Part shown: one piece after another, positions 1-6,186 of the stretch
Layout: each line of letters starts with the position of its first letter
How positions within the stretch are numbered: position 1 is the first letter of the stretch
Assembly (NCBI GenBank): GCA_049509675.1
Contig: JBEKZQ010000220.1
Location: 1-20,553, forward strand
Length of the DNA: 20,553 nucleotides
Source of the DNA: JBEKZQ01 sp049509675
Lineage (GTDB): Bacteria > Planctomycetota > Planctomycetia > Pirellulales > Thermoguttaceae
Direction: 5' to 3'
Notes under the pieces: generated by a model
What the model saw: only the letters and a program-made list of their open reading frames with translations
Told to the model about the DNA's origin: nothing
Databases searched by the model: none
Program-made: the position numbers and the translations under genes

Positions 1-1
1 T

Positions 2-244
2 CGCAAGGCGGACCTGCTCAGCCGTGCCAACCGCGGCAGCGAGGTCTTGCGGTGGCTCGTGCGGCTGGCCAAGGACCGTGGGCTGTTCACGATGCGGCAG
101 TATGGCTTCGCCTGCAAGGGTTTGACGGAGTGCGGGCGGATGGTAGGCGGCTGGCTGAAGCAGTCACTCGCCAAGGAAGGCTCCTCTAAAGAAAACGCGG
201 CTAAGGAACGGAAGTCCGATGCACACGCACCACCACCTTTTTGA
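2..244 (+). CDS. avd: DGR accessory protein Avd, C-terminal part (5' end outside window)
   Basis: The frame is open from base 2 with no start in view, so the gene is cut by the window edge. The visible 80 residues read RKADLLSRANRGSEVLRWLV, then a segment with LAKDRGLFTMRQY, then GRMVGGWLKQS. This is the typical C-terminal pattern of Avd/four-helix-bundle proteins: two amphipathic helices, an R-Y/F turn, and a terminal GRMLGGWLK-like motif. Avd proteins form pentameric barrels that bind the DGR RNA and the RT and are needed for mutagenic cDNA synthesis. After the GGWLK motif there is a charged tail of about 28 residues. The last 26 bases overlap the RT gene, so the two are translationally coupled. 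A downstream TTG at 47 is not the real start, because homology extends upstream of it. Confidence 0.85.
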   Translation, partial: RKADLLSRANRGSEVLRWLVRLAKDRGLFTMRQYGFACKGLTECGRMVGGWLKQSLAKEGSSKENAAKERKSDAHAPPPF

Positions 245-1298
245 ACGGGTCGCCACTCTGGAAAATCTCATTGCGGCCGCCCATGCCGCCTTGCGTGGCA
301 AGCGGCTGCGGATGCCGGGCGCTGGTTTCCTGGCGGACTTCGAGAAAGAAGTCTTTGGGCTGCACGATGAACTCTGGGCGGGCAGCTATCGGCACGGCGG
401 CTACACCTATTTTACGATCCACGAACCGAAAGAGCGGATCGTGGCGTCCGCCCCCTTCCGCGACCGCGTGGTGCATCACGCCATCGTACGGGTCATCGAG
501 CCGATTTTCGAGAAGCGGTTCATCGAAGACTCCTTCGCCTGTCGCCGGGGCAAGGGCACGCACGCCGCCGTACGGAGGGCCGCCGAGTCCGCCCGCCGCT
601 GGCCCTACGCGCTGAAATGCGACGTGCGGAAGTATTTTCTCTCCATCGACCACGAGGTGCTCGCGGGGCTCTTGCGGCGGGTGATTGCCGACGAGCGGCT
701 GCTGCCCTTGATCCACGCCATACTCGATACGCACGCCGATGGTGAGCGACAGGAATGGCGCGCTCGTGGCGACCTGCTCGACGTGCGGACCGTGAAACGC
801 GGCTTGCCGATCGGCAACCTCACCAGCCAGTTCTTCGCCAACGTCTACCTCAACCCGCTCGATCACTTCGTGAAGCACGAGCTGCGGGTCAAGGGCTACG
901 TCCGCTACATGGACGATTTTCTCTTGTTTGGCGATGACCGTGCTGCGTTGCGCCGTCAAGGACGACAGGTGTGCGAGAAGCTGGCCGAGTTGCGGCTGGA
1001 GGTCCACCCGGACAAGTACCGGCTTGGGCCGACGGCCTGCGGCGTCGATTTTGCGGGGTTCGTGATGTTTGCCAACGGTCGCGTGCGGGTGCGTTCGGCC
1101 AGCGTGCGGCGTTTTGATCGACGATACAAGAATATGCTCTGGGATCTCCGCTGCCGCCGCACGCGCGCGGCAAGGGTCACGCAGAGCGTTGTCGCATGGG
1201 TGGCGCACGCCAGCCATGCCCAGAGTGATGGACTTCGCCGCACGGTGTTGGCCGGAAAGGTCAATGCCGGGCGGCAGGAAGCGGGCGGCCGGGACTGA
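219..1298 (+). CDS. DGR-type reverse transcriptase
   Basis: This 359-residue RNA-directed DNA polymerase lies inside a DGR. Motif A is LKCDVRKYFLSID with catalytic Asp135. The loop at residues 199-204 is GNLTSQ, where group II intron RTs have QG-x3-SP; this variant is typical of DGR RTs and may relate to low fidelity at adenines. The catalytic box is YMDD at residues 230-233. The thumb ends with a VAHASHAQSDGLRR segment, as in other DGR RTs. No maturase or HNH endonuclease domain follows, which argues against a group II intron. The ATG at 219 lies inside the avd 3' end and has an AAGGAA ribosome binding site at 203-208. The stop at 1296-1298 is followed at once, in the same frame, by the template repeat. 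Confidence 0.93.
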   Translation: MHTHHHLFERVATLENLIAAAHAALRGKRLRMPGAGFLADFEKEVFGLHDELWAGSYRHGGYTYFTIHEPKERIVASAPFRDRVVHHAIVRVIEPIFEKRFIEDSFACRRGKGTHAAVRRAAESARRWPYALKCDVRKYFLSIDHEVLAGLLRRVIADERLLPLIHAILDTHADGERQEWRARGDLLDVRTVKRGLPIGNLTSQFFANVYLNPLDHFVKHELRVKGYVRYMDDFLLFGDDRAALRRQGRQVCEKLAELRLEVHPDKYRLGPTACGVDFAGFVMFANGRVRVRSASVRRFDRRYKNMLWDLRCRRTRAARVTQSVVAWVAHASHAQSDGLRRTVLAGKVNAGRQEAGGRD

Positions 1299-1433
1299 TT
1301 CTCCGGTTCGTTTCGGGGGTTGCGTGGCGGGTCGTGGAACAACAACTCCAACAACCTGGCCTCCTCCAACCGCAACAACAACAACCCGACGAACGAGAAC
1401 AACAATATCGGTTTCCGTGTTGCAAGCCCCTGA
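1299..1433 (+). other. DGR template repeat (TR), adenine-rich
   Basis: Read in the RT frame straight after its stop, the sequence encodes 44 residues and then a TGA at 1431-1433. It includes RGGSWNNNSNNLASSN and ends IGFRVASP. Fourteen Asn codons lie between 1338 and 1406, thirteen AAC and one AAT, separated by nearly A-free codons. AAY codons are the hallmark of DGR templates, because random substitution of both adenines gives many amino acids and no stop codon. The protein pattern GGSW...SSNR...GFRV matches the C-terminus of FGE/C-type-lectin-fold DGR targets. The unmutated 3' portion, from about 1407 on, would act as the counterpart of the IMH region. The exact ends can only be set by alignment with a VR. 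Confidence 0.88.
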
Positions 1434-1456
1434 AGGGCGAATGGACCTTGCGGTCC
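1426..1456 (+). other. Two short hairpins at the 3' edge of the TR
   Basis: GCCC (1426-1429) pairs with GGGC (1435-1438) around CTGAA, and GGACC (1443-1447) pairs with GGTCC (1452-1456) around TTGC. They sit directly at and after the TR stop codon. DGR target sites often carry a hairpin just downstream of the VR, and DGR RNAs are structured next to the TR, so a role in priming or homing is possible. The hairpins are short and their function is inferred from position only. Confidence 0.4.
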
Positions 1457-1538
1457 TGATTTGGCCAGATTTTCCTCGTGTGGAGCATGAAGCCGAGGAA
1501 ACCGTGCCAGGCTCAGGGACTACCCGGTGCGTCCGGCG

Positions 1539-1558
1539 TGTCTGCTTTCGAGCAGACA
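1539..1558 (+). other. Hairpin with UUCG loop in the post-TR spacer
   Basis: TGTCTGCT (1539-1546) and AGCAGACA (1551-1558) form a perfect 8-bp stem around TTCG. It lies about 105 bases after the TR stop, within the roughly 190-base untranslated segment between TR and terminator. In the Bordetella phage DGR a spacer of similar size beside the TR is needed for Avd/RT binding and cDNA priming. This hairpin may belong to the equivalent structure (inference). Confidence 0.45.
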
Positions 1559-1625
1559 GGCGAAGAATGAGGCCACTGCCGTGGCGAGTAGCTCGTCGAA
1601 AGGCGCGGCAGAGGCCGAACACAAG

Positions 1626-1669
1626 ACAGGCTACAGGCCCGATGGCGGGCTTGTGGCCTGTCGGTGTTT
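1626..1669 (+). terminator. Rho-independent terminator of the DGR transcript
   Basis: Bases 1626-1641 and 1646-1661 form a 16-bp stem around the loop ATGG, with all pairs Watson-Crick except two G-U wobbles. A short T run follows at 1666-1669. It is the first strong terminator-like structure after the RT and TR, so the avd-RT-TR transcript probably ends here with a 3' spacer of about 190 bases after the TR. A shared function as the structured end of the DGR RNA is possible. Confidence 0.6.
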
Positions 1670-1778
1670 TGCCACGCTGGTGGTTGGGCCGCGCGGGCCG
1701 CAATTCCAGCGGGACCCGTGCTATCCGTAAAATGCTGGGTTTGCACCTAGAAACGGAAGAGCCACTTTCGTTCAGGGG

Positions 1779-1796
1779 CGCACATTCCGGATGGAG
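1779..1796 (+). repeat. 18-bp direct repeat, copy 1
   Basis: The sequence CGCACATTCCGGATGGAG occurs here and again, exactly, at 2590-2607 in the same orientation. The two copies bracket the hicBA module and lie between the DGR terminator and the PEP-CTERM gene. An exact 18-base match within 1 kb is very unlikely by chance. Confidence 0.8.
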
Positions 1797-1830
1797 CGCC
1801 TAGTTTGGCCGCGAACTTGCCCCGATTCCG

Positions 1831-1870
1831 TCGGCCTGTTATCCTTGATGTCGGCCTGTTATCCTCGATA
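1831..1870 (+). promoter_or_regulatory. 20-bp tandem repeat upstream of hicB
   Basis: Two adjacent 20-base units starting TCGGCCTGTTATCCT (1831-1850 and 1851-1870) agree at 18 of 20 positions. The second ends 35 bases before the hicB ATG. Toxin-antitoxin operons are normally autoregulated through paired operator sites in this position, so an operator is likely. A TTGATG hexamer at 1845-1850 could act as a -35 element, but no good -10 partner was found. The HicB here is short and shows no obvious DNA-binding tail, so the protein that would bind is uncertain. Confidence 0.4.
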
Positions 1871-1905
1871 GAGAAGAATAAGTTTGGCACCACCAAGGTT
1901 CAACC

Positions 1906-2118
1906 ATGAAATTCCGCATCCACTTGGAACAAGATGAAGACGGCCAATTCGTGGCGACCTGTCCCGCGCTTCCCGGCTGCATTTCCCAGGGCAAGACCCG
2001 GGAGGAGGCACGACTCAACATTGCCGACGCGATCGCCGGCTATCTCGCCAGCCTGCGCAAGCATGACGAACCGATCCCCCCTGCGATCACCGAAGAGTTG
2101 ATCGAGGTGGATTTGTGA
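1906..2118 (+). CDS. hicB: HicB-family antitoxin
   Basis: This 70-residue protein begins MKFRIHLEQDEDGQFVATCP and continues ALPGCISQGKTREEARLNI, the classic HicB/UPF0150 fold: a first beta strand with an E-D-G-x-[FY] motif, the P-x-L-P-G-C turn, then a helix of the type T-x-E-E-A-x-x-N-I-x-x-A-I. HicB blocks the HicA mRNA interferase by direct binding. The protein is shorter than HicB forms with a C-terminal ribbon-helix-helix or HTH domain, and no such domain is visible, so it is the compact single-domain type. The ATG has AAGG at 1895-1898 as ribosome binding site. Its stop overlaps the hicA start by 4 bases, giving coupled translation. Confidence 0.9.
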   Translation: MKFRIHLEQDEDGQFVATCPALPGCISQGKTREEARLNIADAIAGYLASLRKHDEPIPPAITEELIEVDL

Positions 2119-2339
2119 GCAAGCTGCCGGTCGCCTCCTGCCGCCAGGTGGTCGCTGCTTTCCAGAAGGTCCGCTATGAAGTTGACCACCAAACCGGCAG
2201 TCATGTTATCTTGCGCAATCGTGAGGCTCCCTTTCGACGCTTGACCATCCCCCATCATAAGGAAATTGCCAAGGGAACGCTCCGATCGCTCATACGCGAG
2301 GCCGGGCTCACGGTCGACGAGTTCGTGGCATTGCTTTAA
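2115..2339 (+). CDS. hicA: HicA-family mRNA interferase toxin
   Basis: This 74-residue protein starts with GTG at 2115, in the sequence GTGA shared with the hicB stop. It has the double-stranded-RNA-binding-like HicA pattern: an N-terminal helix (SCRQVVAAFQKVRYEV), then QTGSHVILRN with the catalytic His30 of the G-S-H motif, then a strand reading RRLTIPHHKEIAKGTL and a final helix (LRSLIREAGLTVDEFVALL). HicA cleaves mRNA and tmRNA independently of ribosomes and causes growth arrest until HicB neutralises it. Length and residues look intact, so the toxin is probably active. The antitoxin-first order is the less classical but common hicBA arrangement. The module sits between two 18-bp direct repeats, next to a DGR. 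Confidence 0.9.
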   Translation: MSKLPVASCRQVVAAFQKVRYEVDHQTGSHVILRNREAPFRRLTIPHHKEIAKGTLRSLIREAGLTVDEFVALL

Positions 2340-2408
2340 TAGTGCCACCGCTGCCGTGAAAAATGTTGCAAAATCCAAAAATAAATCGTGACACAAATAC
2401 ACAAATCG

Positions 2409-2452
2409 GGGGACTCAATACCAGTTCTTGGCGAAATCAGTAATGTGTCCCC
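2409..2452. repeat. Short element with GGGGAC...GTCCCC ends
   Basis: GGGGACTCA (2409-2417) and TGTGTCCCC (2444-2452) form an imperfect terminal inverted repeat, 8 of 9 matching, around a 26-base AT-richer core. It lies in the 404-base gap between hicA and the PEP-CTERM gene, followed by a C run. It looks like a dispersed palindromic intergenic element. No coding potential was seen in this gap. Confidence 0.4.
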
Positions 2453-2475
2453 TCCCCCCCGGCCTGGCCCCAAGT

Positions 2476-2509
2476 CGAGGACAAAGGGCGAGGACAAAGG
2501 GGTCTTTGT
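2476..2509. repeat. 13-bp tandem repeat plus hairpin
   Basis: CGAGGACAAAGGG occurs twice head to tail (2476-2488 and 2489-2501). The second copy overlaps a hairpin, ACAAAG-GGGT-CTTTGT (2494-2509). It may be a degenerate piece of the same class of intergenic repeat as the GGGGAC element 24 bases upstream. Confidence 0.4.
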
Positions 2510-2589
2510 TTCGTGAAATGGGAACCATCGCCGGCACGGACTTTTCACCCACCCACTCCCGACCCCTGGTACGCGTCCCCGGCCAGTGC

Positions 2590-2607
2590 CGCACATTCCG
2601 GATGGAG
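2590..2607 (+). repeat. 18-bp direct repeat, copy 2
   Basis: Exact second copy of CGCACATTCCGGATGGAG, 811 bases downstream of the first. Its last bases also form the start of an inverted repeat (2602-2611 with 2643-2652) upstream of the PEP-CTERM gene. Confidence 0.8.
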
Positions 2608-2652
2608 AATCCATATTACCCACCTGGAGAGTTGATTTCGGAGATTCTCCAT
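2602..2652 (+). promoter_or_regulatory. 10-bp inverted repeat in the leader of the PEP-CTERM gene
   Basis: ATGGAGAATC (2602-2611) pairs perfectly with GATTCTCCAT (2643-2652), followed by a T-rich stretch (TTTCTTTG). It lies about 90 bases before the PEP-CTERM ATG. It could be an attenuator or terminator-like structure, an operator, or part of a mobile repeat. The sequence does not decide between these. Confidence 0.35.
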
Positions 2653-2743
2653 TTTCTTTGTCAGGAATCGGAGGTCGGCGGCCTAAAGCTTCTATTACAG
2701 CCGTTTTGGCGCAGAAAGAACGCCTGGAAACGAGGAGCGAGCA

Positions 2744-3400
2744 ATGAAACATCGGGTTGCAGTATTTTCATTATTGTTGGTACTAACTGTTGCGGTGCAG
2801 TACGCGGAGGGGAGCTTGACCCTCACGAGCAGTCGAGCGGCCTTTGAGTCACAGGGGACGATTACCTACAACTACGGCTTTGAAGATTTCTCGGGCTTGT
2901 ATTACTACTTCCCAGGTGACCCCTGGACCACGCATGGAGTAACTTATACCTCGGGATCCAACATTATCGTGGGTCCCGGCGCAGGTTACGGTAACACCAG
3001 CAACGTCCTCTGCTACAATTGGTGGACGCCGCTCACTGGGACTATCCAGACCAGCCCTTCTTTTGATATGTTTGGATTTGACGTGGGCGTTCTGGGGTCT
3101 TCGTCGGTCCCGCTCGACATTTACATTGACACGAATACTGGCAGTTATTCTTATTTGAGCCAGAATGTTCCCTTTGGCAGCAATGGCATGAGCTTCTATG
3201 GGTTCACAACCAGTGCGCCGGGCGAGTATTTTACCGGGTTCACGCTTGTGGGTGCATCCGGAAGTGCGCCCGCAATCGATAATGTGACCCTGGGCGACAC
3301 GGCCACGATACCCGAGCCCGCCGCCTTCATCATCTGGTCGCTGCTTGGCGCCGTCGCCATCGGCGTCGGCCGGTGGCGGAAGTGGAAGGCCGTTTATTGA
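2744..3400 (+). CDS. Secreted PEP-CTERM sorting-domain protein
   Basis: This 218-residue exported protein has a Sec signal peptide (MKHRVAVFSLLLVLTVAVQY, cleavage near residue 23). Its middle is rich in Gly, Ser, Tyr and Phe and looks like a beta-sandwich, ending APAIDNVTLGD as in many choice-of-anchor-type proteins. The C-terminus is a canonical PEP-CTERM tail: IPEP at residues 189-192, a hydrophobic helix, then a basic end (GRWRKWKAVY). Such proteins are processed by an exosortase and linked to the cell surface or exopolysaccharide matrix. AGGAG sits about 8 bases before the ATG. The gene is clearly AT-richer than the fumarase and oxidoreductase genes. No exosortase is in the window, and the ligand or function is unknown. 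Confidence 0.85.
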   Translation: MKHRVAVFSLLLVLTVAVQYAEGSLTLTSSRAAFESQGTITYNYGFEDFSGLYYYFPGDPWTTHGVTYTSGSNIIVGPGAGYGNTSNVLCYNWWTPLTGTIQTSPSFDMFGFDVGVLGSSSVPLDIYIDTNTGSYSYLSQNVPFGSNGMSFYGFTTSAPGEYFTGFTLVGASGSAPAIDNVTLGDTATIPEPAAFIIWSLLGAVAIGVGRWRKWKAVY

Positions 3401-3413
3401 GTCACAGAACAGC

Positions 3414-3478
3414 AATGCAACGAGGCCGACCAACGGGAGGCCGGTTTCGGGGGGAAAAAGCCTGCTCGACGTTGCATT
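3414..3478. terminator. Long-range inverted repeat after the PEP-CTERM gene
   Basis: AATGCAACG (3414-3422) and CGTTGCATT (3470-3478) are perfect complements. They enclose a 47-base loop that can itself pair through AGGC and GCCT. The structure starts 13 bases after the stop codon. It may be a terminator or mRNA-stabilising structure, though it lacks a T run directly after the stem. A structured RNA is an alternative. Confidence 0.4.
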
Positions 3479-3702
3479 ACTTTGCTGAACGGAAATAGGT
3501 TCCAAGAACGTGGGCAACTCCGCCCATCCTCTCTTTCGCCAATGACTTATGGCGACACCTCCGGCGACGCCGCATACGCCGATCGCGTACGGCGACCGGC
3601 GCGCAACACCTTGCTATAGAACACGTTGCGTAAGAGATCGGCTAATCGTCTTTTCTTGGCCCGGGGCCTTATGTTGGAAAAGAAGTCGAGCGTTGAGGGT
3701 CG

Positions 3703-3730
3703 AGAGTCCAGAGTCCAGAGTCCAGAGTCC
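3703..3730. repeat. Heptamer tandem array (AGAGTCC x4)
   Basis: Four perfect AGAGTCC units run from 3703 to 3730, preceded by three degenerate units (GTCGAGC, GTTGAGG, GTCGAG) from about 3685. The same heptamer class appears in inverse orientation at 12369-12389. The array lies in the 397-base region between the PEP-CTERM gene and fumC, which otherwise holds no supported gene. Confidence 0.75.
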
Positions 3731-3782
3731 GGAGGACCGCAAGATCAAACGCGATTCTCCTGACGAAGCACCTGGACCGTTT

Positions 3783-3791
3783 TGGTATGAT
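3783..3791 (+). promoter_or_regulatory. Candidate extended -10 promoter for fumC
   Basis: TGGTATGAT fits the extended -10 pattern TGnTATAAT with one mismatch. It ends only 6 bases before the ATG at 3798, so transcription would begin at or next to the start codon (a leaderless mRNA). No convincing -35 was seen. Another -10-like site, TGCTATAGA near 3612-3620, could give a longer leader. Confidence 0.4.
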
Positions 3792-3797
3792 AGGTCT

Positions 3798-5219
<1,422 letters not shown>

Positions 5220-5249
5220 CGGAAGAAACTGGCCCCCCGGCCCGCCGCC

Positions 5250-5274
5250 GGAAAAGGGGACAAGCACTTTTTCC
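5250..5274. repeat. GGAAAA/TTTTCC palindromic element after fumC
   Basis: GGAAAA (5250-5255) and TTTTCC (5269-5274) flank GGGGACAAGCACT. It starts 31 bases after the fumC stop and resembles the GGGGAC-type element at 2409-2452. It may be a weak terminator or a dispersed intergenic repeat. Confidence 0.3.
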
Positions 5275-5419
5275 CCGATCCAAGAAATTCAAGAAAAACT
5301 GATGGCGCGCCCGATTTGCCTCTTGTAGAGCCCGCGCGGCACCACTAGGATGGTGGAATGGTTTGTCCATTTCGCCGCGGTTTTGCAGAACTTGACTGTT
5401 ACACGAAGGGAACTCGTAC

Positions 5420-5632
5420 ATGGCAGAAGAGAAAAAGAGTTGGATGGTGGCGTTGCTCTTGTCGGTGTTGGTTGGTTCCTTGGGGGTTGATCGGTTCTAC
5501 TTGGGTTACATGGGCCTTGGCGTCTTGAAGCTGATTACGTGCGGCGGTTGCGGAATCTGGTGGATCATCGACCTCATCCTGATCGTGACCGAGAAGCTTC
5601 CGGATGCCAATGGCAATCCGCTGCAGAAGTAA
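5420..5632 (+). CDS. TM2-domain membrane protein
   Basis: This 70-residue protein is a bare TM2 domain. There are two membrane helices, about residues 8-28 (WMVALLLSVLVGSLGVDRFY) and 35-58 (VLKLITCGGCGIWWIIDLIL), joined by the conserved G-x-x-G-x-D-R-F-Y-x-G-Y turn. The second helix has the usual G-G-x-x-x-x-W-x-x-x-D motif. TM2 proteins are small inner-membrane proteins, and no biochemical role can be assigned here. The ATG has a good ribosome binding site (GAAGGGAA, about 8 bases upstream). The next gene starts 5 bases after its stop, and the two are probably co-transcribed; TM2/DUF2752 neighbours are a recurrent pairing. Confidence 0.85.
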   Translation: MAEEKKSWMVALLLSVLVGSLGVDRFYLGYMGLGVLKLITCGGCGIWWIIDLILIVTEKLPDANGNPLQK

Positions 5633-5637
5633 ATCGT

Positions 5638-5925
5638 GTGGGCCGCCGCTGGAACATTCTGGTCGGCTACAATCTCCCCTTGCTGCTCTGGACCGCCGCC
5701 GCGCTGGCCGGCCCGAATCTCGGTGCGGCCGCCTGGCGATGTCCGGTGCAGGCGCTGCTGGGCTGGTGTCCGGCCTGCGGGCTCACCGGGGCGTACGGCC
5801 GATTCCTGCGCGGCCAGTCCGCGGACAGCTTTTGGCTCCTGTTCATACTGGCCGGCTTTGCGGTGAACACGATCATCTCGATCGTGCGGGCAGTTCGCCA
5901 GCCCGTGTCTTGCGATAAACGATAA
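5638..5925 (+). CDS. DUF2752 membrane protein
   Basis: This 95-residue protein starts with GTG at 5638, chosen because it is the first start codon after the TM2 stop and gives a compact protein that begins with a membrane helix. It has an N-terminal hydrophobic segment (YNLPLLLWTAAALAG), then the DUF2752 hallmark CPACGLTGAYGRFLRGQ (C-P-x-C-G-L-T), then a second membrane helix (FWLLFILAGFAVNTIISIV) and a short basic tail. The two cysteines may bind metal or form a disulfide, but the function of the family is unknown. The frame is open upstream within the TM2 gene, but that part is a shadow. The stop lies 3 bases before a terminal-inverted-repeat element. Confidence 0.8.
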   Translation: MGRRWNILVGYNLPLLLWTAAALAGPNLGAAAWRCPVQALLGWCPACGLTGAYGRFLRGQSADSFWLLFILAGFAVNTIISIVRAVRQPVSCDKR

Positions 5926-5928
5926 CTA

Positions 5929-6104
5929 TCCCGGATTATTCATGAACTGTATGGTGGCGTCGAGCAAACCGTGGTTCTGGTGGGGCTTCGGTCGCTTGCC
6001 GCCGGTCTGATTCGTTTACCGGGTGCGGAGCAGAGTTTCGTCGGTTTGCAAGCCCCACCATAATGTTGCGCGACCTTGACCCACCCTACATGAATAATCC
6101 GGGA
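5929..6104. mobile_element. MITE-like 176-bp element with 16-bp perfect terminal inverted repeats
   Basis: TCCCGGATTATTCATG (5929-5944) is repeated exactly in inverse orientation at 6089-6104. The trinucleotide CTA directly flanks both ends (5926-5928 and 6105-6107), as a target-site duplication would. Inside are two more inverted pairs: GGTGGGGCTT with AAGCCCCACC, and GCAAACCG with CGGTTTGC. There is no open frame of transposase size. The structure fits a non-autonomous miniature element or a large palindromic intergenic repeat. Confidence 0.7.
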
Positions 6105-6186
6105 CTATGGCAAGCGCCTCGGCGGCGTGGTAAGATGCGCAGCATGAGGGCTCAACAATTCTCGCCTTTCTGCGGAGACCAGTGGC

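Larger units (their letters stand above)
2..1669 (+). mobile_element. Diversity-generating retroelement (avd-RT-TR part)
   Basis: This stretch has the DGR core parts in order: the Avd accessory protein C-terminus, an overlapping reverse transcriptase, an Asn-codon-rich template repeat just after the RT stop, a set of small hairpins, and a strong terminator. In DGRs the TR RNA is reverse transcribed with errors at adenines, and the cDNA replaces a variable repeat (VR) in a target gene, diversifying a C-type-lectin-fold ligand-binding surface. The TR here reads as the C-terminus of an FGE/C-type-lectin-like protein, so the target is probably of that class (inference). No VR copy was seen in this window; the target gene is expected upstream of avd or elsewhere in the genome. 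Confidence 0.9.

Noticed and set aside
219..1433. Group II intron or retron as an explanation of the RT
   Set aside because: There is no maturase or endonuclease domain, no intron domain V-like structure seen, and no msr/msd layout. Avd plus an adenine-rich TR identify a DGR.
201..1703. 500-codon open frame antisense to the RT and TR
   Set aside because: It is a shadow of the RT gene, with no recognisable domains, and low-complexity Arg/Val/His-rich composition.
1069..1803. 244-codon plus-strand frame crossing the end of the RT and the TR
   Set aside because: It reads the TR out of frame as a Thr/Pro run. The RT-frame reading gives the DGR lectin-like pattern, so this is a shadow.
2653..2743. 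Sigma-54 promoter before the PEP-CTERM gene
   Set aside because: The best GG...GC pair has 12 rather than 10 intervening bases, so it does not fit the -24/-12 rule.
3685..3730. Heptamer array as a CRISPR
   Set aside because: Units are 7 bases with no spacers, and no cas genes are nearby.
3549..3797. 83-residue N-terminal extension of fumarase
   Set aside because: It spans the heptamer repeats and is unlike any fumarase N-terminus. The ATG at 3798 begins the conserved sequence.
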